A stretch of 13,966 nt of DNA from DASPFV01 sp035620975 (GTDB taxonomy: Bacteria > Acidobacteriota > Vicinamibacteria > Vicinamibacterales > 2-12-FULL-66-21), in assembly GCA_035620975.1 (NCBI GenBank), contig DASPFV010000156.1, positions 1-13,966 on the forward strand, written 5' to 3'. Made by a program: the position numbers and the translations under genes. Of this stretch, positions 6,693-13,890 are shown in pieces. How positions within the stretch are numbered: the first letter of the stretch is position 1; each line of letters opens with the position of its first letter. The notes beneath the pieces were generated by a model that did no database searches, was not told the origin of the DNA, and worked only from the letters and a program-made list of their open reading frames with translations.

Positions 6693-8921
6693 GTGATCCG
6701 CGGCGATTGCCCGGCCCGGCCCGTCACCCATCGGCTGCGAGGCGGGGTTGCGCTCATCCTGACGATCGTCGCCGCCTTCCTCGGACCGGCGTGTGGAGGA
6801 GACCGCTCGAGCGCCCCCCAGCCCGCCGCCCTGGACCGTCCGCGGACCTCCATCCTGCTGGTGACGCTCGACACCACACGCGCCGACGCCATCGGCCCGG
6901 AGGCCGGGATCGACACGCCCGCCTTCAACGCGCTCGCGACCCGCGGACTCCGCTTCCGGCACGCGTACGCGACAGCTCCCGAGACGCTACCCTCGCACAG
7001 CTCGATGATGACCGGGCTCTATCCGGCCGGCCACGGAGTGCACGAGAACGGGCGGCCGCTGGGGCCGGATCACGAGGTCCTCGCCGAGCGCCTGCAGAAG
7101 GCCGGCTACGCGACGGCCGCCTTCGTCTCGTCCTTCGTCCTGGCCCGTCGCTTCGGTCTCGCCCGCGGCTTCGACGTGTACGACGACACGATGCCGGACG
7201 GCCGGGCAGAGCGATCGTCGCTCGAGACGACCGACCGCGCGGTCGCCTATCTCGAGCGCCAGGCGAGCCGCCCGCTCCTGCTCTGGGTCCACTACTTCGA
7301 TCCGCACGCCCCGTACGAGCCGCCCGGCGCGTTCGCGGCGCAGTTCGCGGCGAGGCCCTACTTCGGTGAAGTGGCCGCCATGGACCTGCAGCTCGGCCGT
7401 CTGCTCGAGGCATTCGATCGCCTCGTTGCTCCTCCCGGCGCCGTCCTCGTCGTCAGCGACCATGGCGAGGGGCTCGGCGACCACGGCGAGTCGCAGCACG
7501 GACATCTGCTCTATCAGTCGACCATGCGCGTGCCGATGGTGATCGCGGGGCCCGGCGTTCCGCCAGGCGTGAGCGAGGCGCCCGTCAGCACGAGGAGGGT
7601 GTACCACACCGTGCTCGGCTGGGCCGGGATAAACCCCGCGCCACGGACGGACACGGACCGATCCCCGCCACGGACGGACACGGACCGATCTCCGCCACGG
7701 ACGAACACGGACCGATCTTCGCCACGGACGGACGCGGACCGATCTCCGCCACGGACGGACGCGGACCGATCTCCGCCACGGACGAACACGGACGAGCACG
7801 GACTGGGGCAAGGGGCGCTCGACGACGTCGTGCTCGGGGAGGCGATGAAGCCGTTCCTCGAGTACGGCTGGCAGCCGCAGATCATGGCCGTCCAGGGAAC
7901 GCAGAAGGTAATTTTCGCGGGCACGAACGAGGTCTATGACCTGGATACGGATCCCGGCGAGAAGGCCAACCTGGGAACCGGCGCGAACCTCAGTCCGGCG
8001 CTGCGCAAGGTCCTGGACGACTATCCCGTGCCCGAACACGACCAGACGCGCGCGTCCGAGATGTTGAGCGAAGACGCGCGGCGCAGGCTCGCGAGCCTGG
8101 GCTACGTGAGCGCGACCGCGCCGCCGGTCGTCCGGCCCGACGCGCCGCGGCCGGCCGACATGGTTCACCTCTTCGACGACATCGAGCGGGCATCGGCGCT
8201 CTTCGTCCGCGAGGACTACGCGCGCGCTGTACCACTCCTGCAGCGGCTGCTGGCGGCGGACCCGCACAACCTGGACGCGGCGCTCCGGCTCGCGACGTCC
8301 TACTCGATGCTGGGGCAGGACGCCCAGGCGCTGGCGATGTTCCGCAGGGCCGCGGCGATCGCGCCGCGCTCGCCGGACGTCCGACTGTACCTGGGCCTGC
8401 ACTACGCCAGGGGCGAGCACTGGGCGCGCGCCATTCCGCTGCTCGAGCCGATCGTGGCCGAAACACCCGAACGGCTCCCGGCCGTCGAGGCGCTGTCCGT
8501 CATGCGCGAGCAGCAGGGACGGTTCGACGAGGCGCTCGCCCTGCGGGAGAGGGTGTACGCACTGCGCGACCCGTCGGCAGCAGAGCTCGTCGGCCTCGGC
8601 CAGCTCGCGATGAACGCCCAGAAGACAGCCGCCGCGATCGCGGCTTTCGAGCGGGCCCGCCGGGCTCAGGGGCCTGAGTTCGCGAACGATCTGGAGCTGG
8701 GCGTCCTTTATATGGCCTCTCACCGGTTTGCCGATGCCCGCGATGCGCTCGATCGCGTCCCGCCGTCGCATCCCGAGTACCCGATGGCGCTGTTCAAGCG
8801 CGCGCAGGTCAGCGTGCTTCTGAAAGAGCCCGACAGGGCCGCACGGATCGCCCGCGCCCGCGAACGCGCCGACGGGACGACTCGACCGCTGATCGAAAAG
8901 GAGGGGCTGTTCAAAGAGTAG
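6693..8921 (+). CDS. Sulfatase-fold hydrolase with C-terminal TPR repeats, membrane-anchored
   Basis: A 742-residue alkaline-phosphatase-superfamily protein. Residues 1-34 form a signal segment (Arg14/Arg16, hydrophobic 19-30) ending in GPAC; Cys34 could be lipidated, although the lipobox is imperfect. The sulfatase core (about 52-470) has LDTTRAD (59-65; Asp60 a metal ligand), TLPSHSSMMTG (98-108) and DHGEGLGDHGE (256-266). The position that holds Cys or Ser in formylglycine sulfatases is Thr98, so the usual maturation cannot occur and a phospho- or sulfo-transfer role through Thr is possible. LASLGYV (around 466-472) is typical of this TPR-linked subfamily. Several TPR-like helix pairs fill about 490-735. 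Residues 317-370 are six copies of a 9-residue Pro-Arg-Thr-Asp-rich repeat encoded by a 27-bp tandem array, in a loop of the catalytic domain. The GTG start has no spaced ribosome binding site but TAAGAT lies 6 nt upstream. The substrate is unknown. Confidence 0.88.
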   Translation: MIRGDCPARPVTHRLRGGVALILTIVAAFLGPACGGDRSSAPQPAALDRPRTSILLVTLDTTRADAIGPEAGIDTPAFNALATRGLRFRHAYATAPETLPSHSSMMTGLYPAGHGVHENGRPLGPDHEVLAERLQKAGYATAAFVSSFVLARRFGLARGFDVYDDTMPDGRAERSSLETTDRAVAYLERQASRPLLLWVHYFDPHAPYEPPGAFAAQFAARPYFGEVAAMDLQLGRLLEAFDRLVAPPGAVLVVSDHGEGLGDHGESQHGHLLYQSTMRVPMVIAGPGVPPGVSEAPVSTRRVYHTVLGWAGINPAPRTDTDRSPPRTDTDRSPPRTNTDRSSPRTDADRSPPRTDADRSPPRTNTDEHGLGQGALDDVVLGEAMKPFLEYGWQPQIMAVQGTQKVIFAGTNEVYDLDTDPGEKANLGTGANLSPALRKVLDDYPVPEHDQTRASEMLSEDARRRLASLGYVSATAPPVVRPDAPRPADMVHLFDDIERASALFVREDYARAVPLLQRLLAADPHNLDAALRLATSYSMLGQDAQALAMFRRAAAIAPRSPDVRLYLGLHYARGEHWARAIPLLEPIVAETPERLPAVEALSVMREQQGRFDEALALRERVYALRDPSAAELVGLGQLAMNAQKTAAAIAAFERARRAQGPEFANDLELGVLYMASHRFADARDALDRVPPSHPEYPMALFKRAQVSVLLKEPDRAARIARARERADGTTRPLIEKEGLFKE
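7641..7804 (+). repeat. 27-bp tandem repeat array inside the sulfatase-like gene
   Basis: Units start at 7641, 7668, 7695, 7722, 7749 and 7776. Each begins CCACGGACG and continues (g/a)ACACGGACCGATC or a close variant, ending in CG. The first five are full length. The sixth diverges after about 18 bases, where GAGCACGGACT replaces the CGATC part. Because 27 is a multiple of three, the array stays in frame and encodes P-R-T-(D/N)-(T/A)-D-R-S-(P/S). Differences between units are single substitutions, which points to recent expansion. A solitary unit of the same sequence lies inverted at 9594-9615. Confidence 0.93.
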
Positions 8922-9126
8922 CTGGCGACGTGTTGTGCCTTCGTGTCGCTTCTCGGTCAGAAGCCGCCGCCGCTGCGCCGCCGGCACTGGCCGTCCGGGG
9001 CCCGCTTCCGCGAGGCGGGAAAACGGGCCTCGCTCGTACGCTCGCTGTGCTCGCGGTCGCGGCGAGTACGGATGCGTGTGGACGACAGATATTAGGCGCA
9101 CCGATGCGCCGGTGGTCGCGTGAGAT

Positions 9127-9169
9127 CTAGCGAGGCTGCGCCTCGGACCCAGAGGCTCCGCCTCGCTAG
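9127..9169. repeat. Long hairpin with CTAGCGAGGC arms
   Basis: Arms of 18 nt (9127-9144 and 9152-9169) around a 7-nt loop, GGACCCA. Ten outer pairs (CTAGCGAGGC with GCCTCGCTAG) are perfect, three central positions mismatch, and five inner pairs (GCCTC with GAGGC) pair again. There is no T-run on either side, so it is not a classical intrinsic terminator. It could be a repeat-family hairpin or a weak bidirectional terminator. Confidence 0.6.
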
Positions 9170-9205
9170 TCGCATTGCCTGATAACGCCGCGCTGACGCG
9201 CGGTC

Positions 9206-9261
9206 GGCCTTGACCCCTGAGACGCTTGACTCATTTGTACAAGTCCTGAGGGGTCAAGGCC
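9206..9261. repeat. 13-bp perfect inverted repeat, REP-like
   Basis: GGCCTTGACCCCT (9206-9218) and its exact reverse complement AGGGGTCAAGGCC (9249-9261) flank a 30-nt middle that contains CTTGACTCATTTGTACAAGTC-like sequence, in which CTTG/CAAG and GACT/AGTC can also pair. This resembles two inverted copies of one element. Its core GGGGTCA recurs at 6605-6611. It may be a REP/BIME-type mobile repeat; no transposase is in the window. Confidence 0.6.
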
Positions 9262-9593
9262 TCTCTGCGGATCACAGGGACCGAACTCGCCGCGCGGAAT
9301 CGCTCCGCCCGTTTTCCGGCTGCGCGGTGCGGCGCCTCGCTCCAAGGGCCTCGGCCGTCCAGCACCGCACGGCGCGCGCGGTCGCACACGCGCGGGTCAC
9401 TAACTTGTCTGAGGACAGCGATGGAAATCGCTGAACTGGAGCGACGCGGCAGCGGCCGGCCCCCGGAGGGCCGCAGGCGCACTTTCTGCGCGATCATTTC
9501 TCCACCGGAAAGTCAGCCAGCCGAACGCGCCCCGCAGCCGGCGGGCCTGCCCCTCGTGCCGACGGAACGAGCACCGGAGGGCGCGACGACCTG

Positions 9594-9615
9594 GATCGTC
9601 CGTGTCCGTCCGTGG
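9594..9615 (-). repeat. Solitary 27-bp-family repeat unit after the TonB receptor stop
   Basis: Read on the minus strand, the stop codon TAG (9618-9616) is followed at once by CCACGGACGGACACGGACGAT. This matches the start of the units in the array at 7641-7804 apart from one missing C near the end. The same sequence is therefore coding in one gene and untranslated in the other. Confidence 0.8.
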
Positions 9616-12528
9616 CTAGAATCTGAGGCGCGCCGCGAGCTGAAAGCGGCGGGGATCGTAGTAGTCGCGGGGCGTGTCGAACGTGGAATCGTGGACGCTC
9701 GGCTGGTAGTTGTAGCCGGTCTGCCGGTTGTTGACGTTGAAGAGGTCGGCGGCAATCTGCAGGGTCAGCCGGTCGGCCAGGCGGAAGTTCTGCGTGTAGT
9801 TGAGATCGAGCTGCCAGTGCGGATCGCCGCGGCGCGCGCCCGCCGGCTCGGCGAAGCGCGACGTGTCGCTCGTGCTGGTCGTCAGACTGGCGTAGGGCTC
9901 GTAGCTCCACGCCTCCCACGGCTGCCCGGACTGCGCCACCAGAAACGCGCCCGCCGTCGCGTTCCACCGCAGCAGGTAATAGCCGTACAGCTTCAGCATG
10001 TGCGGACGGTCGCCGCGGAGGTCCCCCTCGCGGAAGTTCCAGAGTTGCCGGCCAGCCCCGTCCGCAATGAAGGACGAGCCGATGAAGATGTTCGCGTCGT
10101 TGGTGGTCGTGGAGCTGTCCTGGTCGAAGTTGCCGTAGTAATGGCTCCACGTATAGGAGCCCCGCACGAACGCCCGGCTCGTCCGGTACTCCGCCTCCAG
10201 CGTCGCCTCGTAGTACTTCGTGTACGCGCCGTCGAGCTCGGCGATGACGTAGCTGGAGCCGCTGCCAATCTGCGCGAGCTGCTCGGAAAGGTTCGGGATG
10301 TAGAGCTCCTGCGGAATTCCGGGAGGCGGCTCGAAGACGACCCTGGCGGTGTTGTTCGTGTCCTCCCAGAAGTGGCTGCCCTCGCGATAGCGCCAGTAGG
10401 CCCGCGCCGTCCAGCCGCCGTCGAACTGCCGGGCCGTGCCGATCAGGTACTCGTCGACCCGGCGCGGCGTCATGTCCTCGACGAAGAGCTTGCCCGAGGA
10501 CGATCCGACCGTCTCGGTTGCGAAGAGGACCCCATCCCGGTCGAAGTGCGCGTCGATGAAGGTGCCGATCAGGTTGCGATCCCAGGAGGCGGCGCGGGGC
10601 AGCGAGCTGGCGGCCGGGTTGTATCGCGCGAAGCTGCCATAGACCGTGTCGCGTCCGTTGTAGGCCCACGTGACGCCCAGCCGCGGCTGCACCAGACGCT
10701 TGAACGGGATCTCGTACATCAGGTACTTGTTCCCGGGAGCCGAGACGAATCCCGACAGAGTCGATGGATCTTCCCTGAGCCCCTGGCCGTAGAGCCGATC
10801 GCGGCTGAGCAGCACGCCCGCATTGACCGTGACGTTCCGCCAGCGGATCGCGTCGTTGACCTCGATGCTCTGCGAGCGGTACTCCGAGTGAATGGGCGCC
10901 GCGTGACCGCGCGACTGCTGCTGGAACCGCGCCGTGTAGAAAATGGGGCGGCCGCCGAAGCTCAGTCGGCCGCCTGGCACGCTGAGGAGCCCCCACCCGT
11001 TGGAGCTGCGAATCAGGTCCTCCGAGTCGACGTACTGCTGGTACCCGAAATGGAGGTCGTGCGACACCGTCGAGCCGAGTGTGAGGTTGTAGGCCACCTG
11101 CCCGGCATCGCGGAAGAAATCGTTCTGATCGAGCTGCGAGGCGATGCCGTTCGTGCCGCCCCCAGTCGGCACGCCGTCCTGCAGATATCCGTACCGCGCG
11201 ATGAGCGGCTGGATGAAGGCGTTATAGTCGGCCTGGCCGGCAATCGGTGCCGGCACGGTCAGCAGACCCATTCGATCCAGGTTCGCGACGTCCAGCCGGG
11301 TGCCGATCGCGTCGCTGAACGACTCGTCAGCCAGGATGTCGGGCGTGCCCCTCGTCTTGTTCGCGAAGTAGGTGTACTTGAACGTGGCGAGGCTCCGCGA
11401 ACCGATGATCCAGGAGCCCTCCGCGATCCCGACCCGCAGCTGCGCGTCGTTGCCCGACCCCGTCGACGGCGCCTGGTTGGCCAGAAAGCGATTGCTCCTG
11501 TCGGAGCGATCGGATCCGCGGTAGCTGAGGTTCAGCAGGACGGAGTTCGTGGGCGTCAGCGTCACCTTCCCGAACCCCTCGTCGCGCGTCAACTCGTACT
11601 CCGGCAGCGGCCCGTACAGGTTGGCGCGATTCTCCCGGCGGTTCTCCGGGCGGTAATAGGACGTGTAGAAATGGAGCCTGTTGGGGATCACCGGCCCGCC
11701 GACGTTCGCGGTCAGCCAGCTGCGGTCCGCCTCGTAACGCGACTGCGCGCCGCTCGTCAGCGCCGCCGACATGCCGGCTGTCTGCACCTGATAGCTGATC
11801 TCGCCCGAATACCGGTTCGTGCCCGACTTGCTGACGGAATCGATCGTGAACCCGCCCGAGCGATCGAAGTCGACGGCGCGCGCTCCACCCTTGATCGTCG
11901 TCACCTGCGCGATGTCGTGCGCGGCGGGCTCCGCCGAGAGCGTACCGAAGAGCGGCAGCGTCACGTTCACGCCGTCGAACTGGTAGACGTTGTCCTGCCC
12001 GCTGCCGCCGGCACTCGGACCCCGGACCTGATCCGCCGTGACCTGGACGCCCGGGATCAGCCGGACCAGATCGCGGTAGTCCTGGCCGACGGGCAGCGCC
12101 ATGATCTGCTCGTTCGACACGCCGCTCTTGATCTCGGCCGAGTCGCGCTCGACCAGGGTAGCCGACGCCGTGACCACCACCTCCTCGGTGAGGCCGCCGA
12201 CGCCGAGCGTGGCGTCCACCACCGTGTCCTGCGACAGCTGGACCTGCGCCTGGCGCGTCACCGTCTGCATGCCCGACAGGACGAACGTGACCGTGTAGGC
12301 GCCTGGTGGTAATGCCGGCAGCCGGAACTCGCCGTTGCCGTCCGTCACGGTCGAGCGCGGCGTCGGCAGAACGCCGGACGTCGCTTCCACCGTGACTCCG
12401 GGCAGCACGCCGCCGGACGTATCCGTGACCTTCCCGCTGATCGCGCCCGTCTGCTGCGCCGAGGCGAGCGCGGGCAGCAGCGAGCACACGACGAAGAGGC
12501 AAATCCAATCGAGTCGAAGACGAAGCAT
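9616..12528 (-). CDS. Oar-like TonB-dependent outer-membrane receptor
   Basis: About 970 residues from the ATG at 12528. That start gives a standard signal peptide (MLRLRLDW, hydrophobic 9-22, cleavage at ALASA before QQ at 25). The upstream in-frame ATG at 12585 would add 19 residues that merely translate an 18-bp repeat, so it is less likely. Residues about 28-108 are a carboxypeptidase-regulatory-like beta-sandwich (ISGKVTDTSGGVLPGV...). A TonB-box-like EEVVVT (115-120) follows, then the plug (about 125-235, including VYQFDGVNV and SVSKSGTNRYSGEISYQ). The rest is a 22-strand-type barrel with many aromatic strands, ending ARLRF, whose terminal Phe fits the BAM targeting signal. The role would be energised import of a large ligand such as a glycan or peptide; the specificity is not visible. 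AGAGA upstream of 12528 is a weak ribosome binding site. A TATAAT at 12602-12597 implies a leader of about 60 nt. Confidence 0.93.
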   Translation of the reverse strand: MLRLRLDWICLFVVCSLLPALASAQQTGAISGKVTDTSGGVLPGVTVEATSGVLPTPRSTVTDGNGEFRLPALPPGAYTVTFVLSGMQTVTRQAQVQLSQDTVVDATLGVGGLTEEVVVTASATLVERDSAEIKSGVSNEQIMALPVGQDYRDLVRLIPGVQVTADQVRGPSAGGSGQDNVYQFDGVNVTLPLFGTLSAEPAAHDIAQVTTIKGGARAVDFDRSGGFTIDSVSKSGTNRYSGEISYQVQTAGMSAALTSGAQSRYEADRSWLTANVGGPVIPNRLHFYTSYYRPENRRENRANLYGPLPEYELTRDEGFGKVTLTPTNSVLLNLSYRGSDRSDRSNRFLANQAPSTGSGNDAQLRVGIAEGSWIIGSRSLATFKYTYFANKTRGTPDILADESFSDAIGTRLDVANLDRMGLLTVPAPIAGQADYNAFIQPLIARYGYLQDGVPTGGGTNGIASQLDQNDFFRDAGQVAYNLTLGSTVSHDLHFGYQQYVDSEDLIRSSNGWGLLSVPGGRLSFGGRPIFYTARFQQQSRGHAAPIHSEYRSQSIEVNDAIRWRNVTVNAGVLLSRDRLYGQGLREDPSTLSGFVSAPGNKYLMYEIPFKRLVQPRLGVTWAYNGRDTVYGSFARYNPAASSLPRAASWDRNLIGTFIDAHFDRDGVLFATETVGSSSGKLFVEDMTPRRVDEYLIGTARQFDGGWTARAYWRYREGSHFWEDTNNTARVVFEPPPGIPQELYIPNLSEQLAQIGSGSSYVIAELDGAYTKYYEATLEAEYRTSRAFVRGSYTWSHYYGNFDQDSSTTTNDANIFIGSSFIADGAGRQLWNFREGDLRGDRPHMLKLYGYYLLRWNATAGAFLVAQSGQPWEAWSYEPYASLTTSTSDTSRFAEPAGARRGDPHWQLDLNYTQNFRLADRLTLQIAADLFNVNNRQTGYNYQPSVHDSTFDTPRDYYDPRRFQLAARLRF

Positions 12529-12540
12529 CCGGGTCTCTTT

Positions 12541-12576
12541 TTTCGAGCCGCGAACGCGTTTCGAGCCGCGAACGCG
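12541..12576. repeat. Two tandem copies of an 18-bp repeat in the receptor leader
   Basis: TTTCGAGCCGCGAACGCG occurs at 12541-12558 and again, identically, at 12559-12576. It lies between the TATAAT promoter and the preferred start of the TonB receptor gene, and most likely in the untranslated leader. Read in the receptor frame from the upstream ATG, it would give RVRGSK twice, which does not resemble a signal peptide. Confidence 0.85.
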
Positions 12577-12585
12577 GACAGCCAT

Positions 12586-12625
12586 CGCTGATCGCGATTA
12601 TATCGTCGCGATGTGGAGGTCCTGT
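12586..12625 (-). promoter_or_regulatory. Promoter of the TonB receptor gene, with two TCGCGA sites
   Basis: A perfect TATAAT lies on the minus strand at 12602-12597. No clear TTGACA-like box is found 16-18 bp upstream. The self-complementary hexamer TCGCGA occurs at 12592-12597 and 12606-12611, flanking and partly overlapping the -10 box with centres 14 bp apart. This is a possible repressor site. The expected transcript start is near 12590. Confidence 0.5.
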
Positions 12626-12659
12626 CGACCGCACGGTCGAGGCGGGCCATGACCGGGCG

Positions 12660-12677
12660 CTTCCGCTCGGGCGGAAG
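12660..12677 (-). terminator. Hairpin downstream of the glucokinase gene
   Basis: CTTCCGC (12660-12666) and GCGGAAG (12671-12677) form a perfect 7-bp stem with a 4-nt loop, 9 bp past the glucokinase stop on the minus strand. There is no T-run after it, so termination may be partial or Rho-dependent. It separates glucokinase from the independently promoted receptor gene. Confidence 0.45.
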
Positions 12678-12686
12678 GGCTCGGGC

Positions 12687-13718
12687 TCATCTGGAGAAGG
12701 CGAGCTGCCTCGCGTGGACGGCCGCGCCGATCAGCCCCGCGTCAGGATTGAGGATCACGGCGACGGGGATTGTGGCGACGAACGCGGCCTGGGGTTCCTT
12801 CGCGCGGAACGCCTCCATGAACAGGCCCTCCCGCAGGAGCGGGAGGATCTTCGGCGCGATGCCGCCGCCGACGTAGACGCCTGCGGTGCCGACGGTTCTG
12901 AGCGCGATGTTGCCGGCTTCGGCCCCGTACGCCGAGACGAAGATGGCCATCGTCTCGACGCACTGCGCGCAGGCCTGTTCCATGGCCGCCCGGCTGATGA
13001 GCGGCGGCAGCTCGCTGACCTCCGTCACGGCGCCGACCGCGTCGCACAGCGGCGCAGAAGCCACGCTGGCCGGCGTGATCATCGGGCCGGCGCCGAACCC
13101 GCGGTGTGTGAATTGGTAAATGTTGACAATCCCGGGCCCGGAGATGACGTGTTCGGCGCTGACGCGCCCGTAGATGCGCGTCAGCTCGAGCGCCATTTCC
13201 ATCTCGCGGGGTGTCCGCGGCGCGAAATCCGCATGACCGCCCTCCGACGCGGCCGGCACGAAGCGCCCCTCCACGTTGTGCAGCATCGCCTCTCCGAGCC
13301 CGGTGCCTGCCGCAATCACCGCGGCGTTGCCCGTCGCCAGGGGAACGCCCTGCTGCAGGACGGCGAGCTCGTCCGGCTCCAGGACGGTCACGCCGTAGGC
13401 CAGCGCCTCCAGGTCGTTCAGAATGAGCGATCGCCGGAATCCGATCGTGGCCGTCAGCCGGTCGCCGTCGACGAGCCACGGCACGTTGGTGAGCCGGGCC
13501 ACCTGGTTGGTGACTGCGCCGGCGACGCCGAAGCACGCGACGTCGATGGATCTCGCCTCCACGGCCCGGACGCGCAGGAACTCGCGCACCATCGCTTCGA
13601 GTCCGTCGTACTCGAGCGTCGCGAACTCACCCACTTCGACGGCGGACGGCCGATCGCCATCCGACATGAAGAACCCGAGAAGCGTCTTGGTGCCGCCGAC
13701 GTCGCCGGCCAGGAGCAT
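12687..13718 (-). CDS. glk: Glucokinase
   Basis: A 343-residue cytosolic hexokinase-fold enzyme of the bacterial Glk family (EC 2.7.1.2), phosphorylating glucose to glucose 6-phosphate with ATP. The phosphate-1 motif is AGDVGGTKT (4-12) with Asp6. FGVAGAV (63-69) is the family's conserved loop, and NDLEA (101-105) contains the probable general base Asp102. AGTGLGEA (137-144) is the phosphate-2 loop, and SEGGHADFAPR (158-168) is the glucose-binding segment (Glu159, His162). YVGGGIAPK near residues 290-300 is the adenosine motif. The absence of the Cys-rich zinc motif of ROK kinases supports Glk over ROK. The start is ATG at 13718-13716. TAGAAT lies 9 nt upstream on the minus strand and no Shine-Dalgarno is present. 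It lies upstream of the TonB receptor gene on the same strand but is separated by a hairpin and a promoter. Confidence 0.93.
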   Translation of the reverse strand: MLLAGDVGGTKTLLGFFMSDGDRPSAVEVGEFATLEYDGLEAMVREFLRVRAVEARSIDVACFGVAGAVTNQVARLTNVPWLVDGDRLTATIGFRRSLILNDLEALAYGVTVLEPDELAVLQQGVPLATGNAAVIAAGTGLGEAMLHNVEGRFVPAASEGGHADFAPRTPREMEMALELTRIYGRVSAEHVISGPGIVNIYQFTHRGFGAGPMITPASVASAPLCDAVGAVTEVSELPPLISRAAMEQACAQCVETMAIFVSAYGAEAGNIALRTVGTAGVYVGGGIAPKILPLLREGLFMEAFRAKEPQAAFVATIPVAVILNPDAGLIGAAVHARQLAFSR

Positions 13719-13890
13719 GCGGCGGCTATTCTAATCCGCAGTGCACGCGGCGCTGCCAGCCGACGCGCACGGCCGGCCGCAAGGCGGCGACACGTGGCGC
13801 GCCCAAGCGCCAGCCGCGAGGACGCGGGCGGTGTGCCGCGAGCTGCATTGTGCTTGACATTCCCCGTCGTCTCGCTCATCTTGCCGACTA
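13719..13890. promoter_or_regulatory. Divergent promoter region between glucokinase and the right-edge gene
   Basis: This 172-bp gap holds TAGAAT on the minus strand (13733-13728), 9 nt before the glucokinase ATG. On the plus strand a perfect TTGACA (13854-13859) is followed 17 bp later by the weak -10 CATCTT (13877-13882), which would start transcription at or next to the ATG at 13891. The remainder is GC-rich with no visible gene. Confidence 0.45.

Larger units (their letters stand above)
8922..9615. other. Gene-free convergent spacer rich in inverted repeats
   Basis: Nearly 700 bp between the 3' ends of the sulfatase-like gene and the TonB receptor gene. Short open frames exist on both strands, but none has a recognisable product or convincing context. 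The region holds a 43-bp hairpin (9127-9169), a 13-bp inverted repeat (9206-9261), a small hairpin CAGCGAT/ATCGCTG with a GGAA loop (9416-9433), a GC hairpin CGGCCC/GGGCCG (9457-9473), and a solitary 27-bp-family repeat at the right end. It may combine termination signals for both genes with accumulated repeat elements. Confidence 0.65.

Noticed and set aside
7641..7804. CRISPR array interpretation of the tandem repeats
   Set aside because: The units are directly adjacent with no variable spacers and lie within a reading frame; this is a tandem repeat.
6987..9101. A 704-codon open frame on the minus strand across the sulfatase-like gene
   Set aside because: The sense strand has sulfatase motifs and TPRs, while the antisense product is Arg-rich and merely reads the 27-bp array as VRVRPWRRS repeats.
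8930..9130. Short plus-strand frames just after the sulfatase-like gene
   Set aside because: Overlapping frames of similar length in alternative phases, with no ribosome binding site or motif; composition looks like spacer.
9231..9497. An 88-codon minus-strand frame in the convergent spacer, with GGAG before its ATG
   Set aside because: The translation has no family resemblance and it runs through hairpins and the inverted repeat at 9206-9261. A chance ribosome binding site is not enough support.
8922..9615. A tRNA or structured RNA gene in the hairpin-rich spacer
   Set aside because: No cloverleaf, anticodon-stem or T-loop (GTTCRA) pattern could be found by eye. The hairpins are independent and GC-rich.
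9421..12312. A 963-codon open frame on the plus strand opposite the TonB receptor gene
   Set aside because: It is the antisense shadow of a clearly recognisable receptor. Its translation is rich in R/V/A/D without domain motifs, as expected for the reverse strand of a GC-rich gene.
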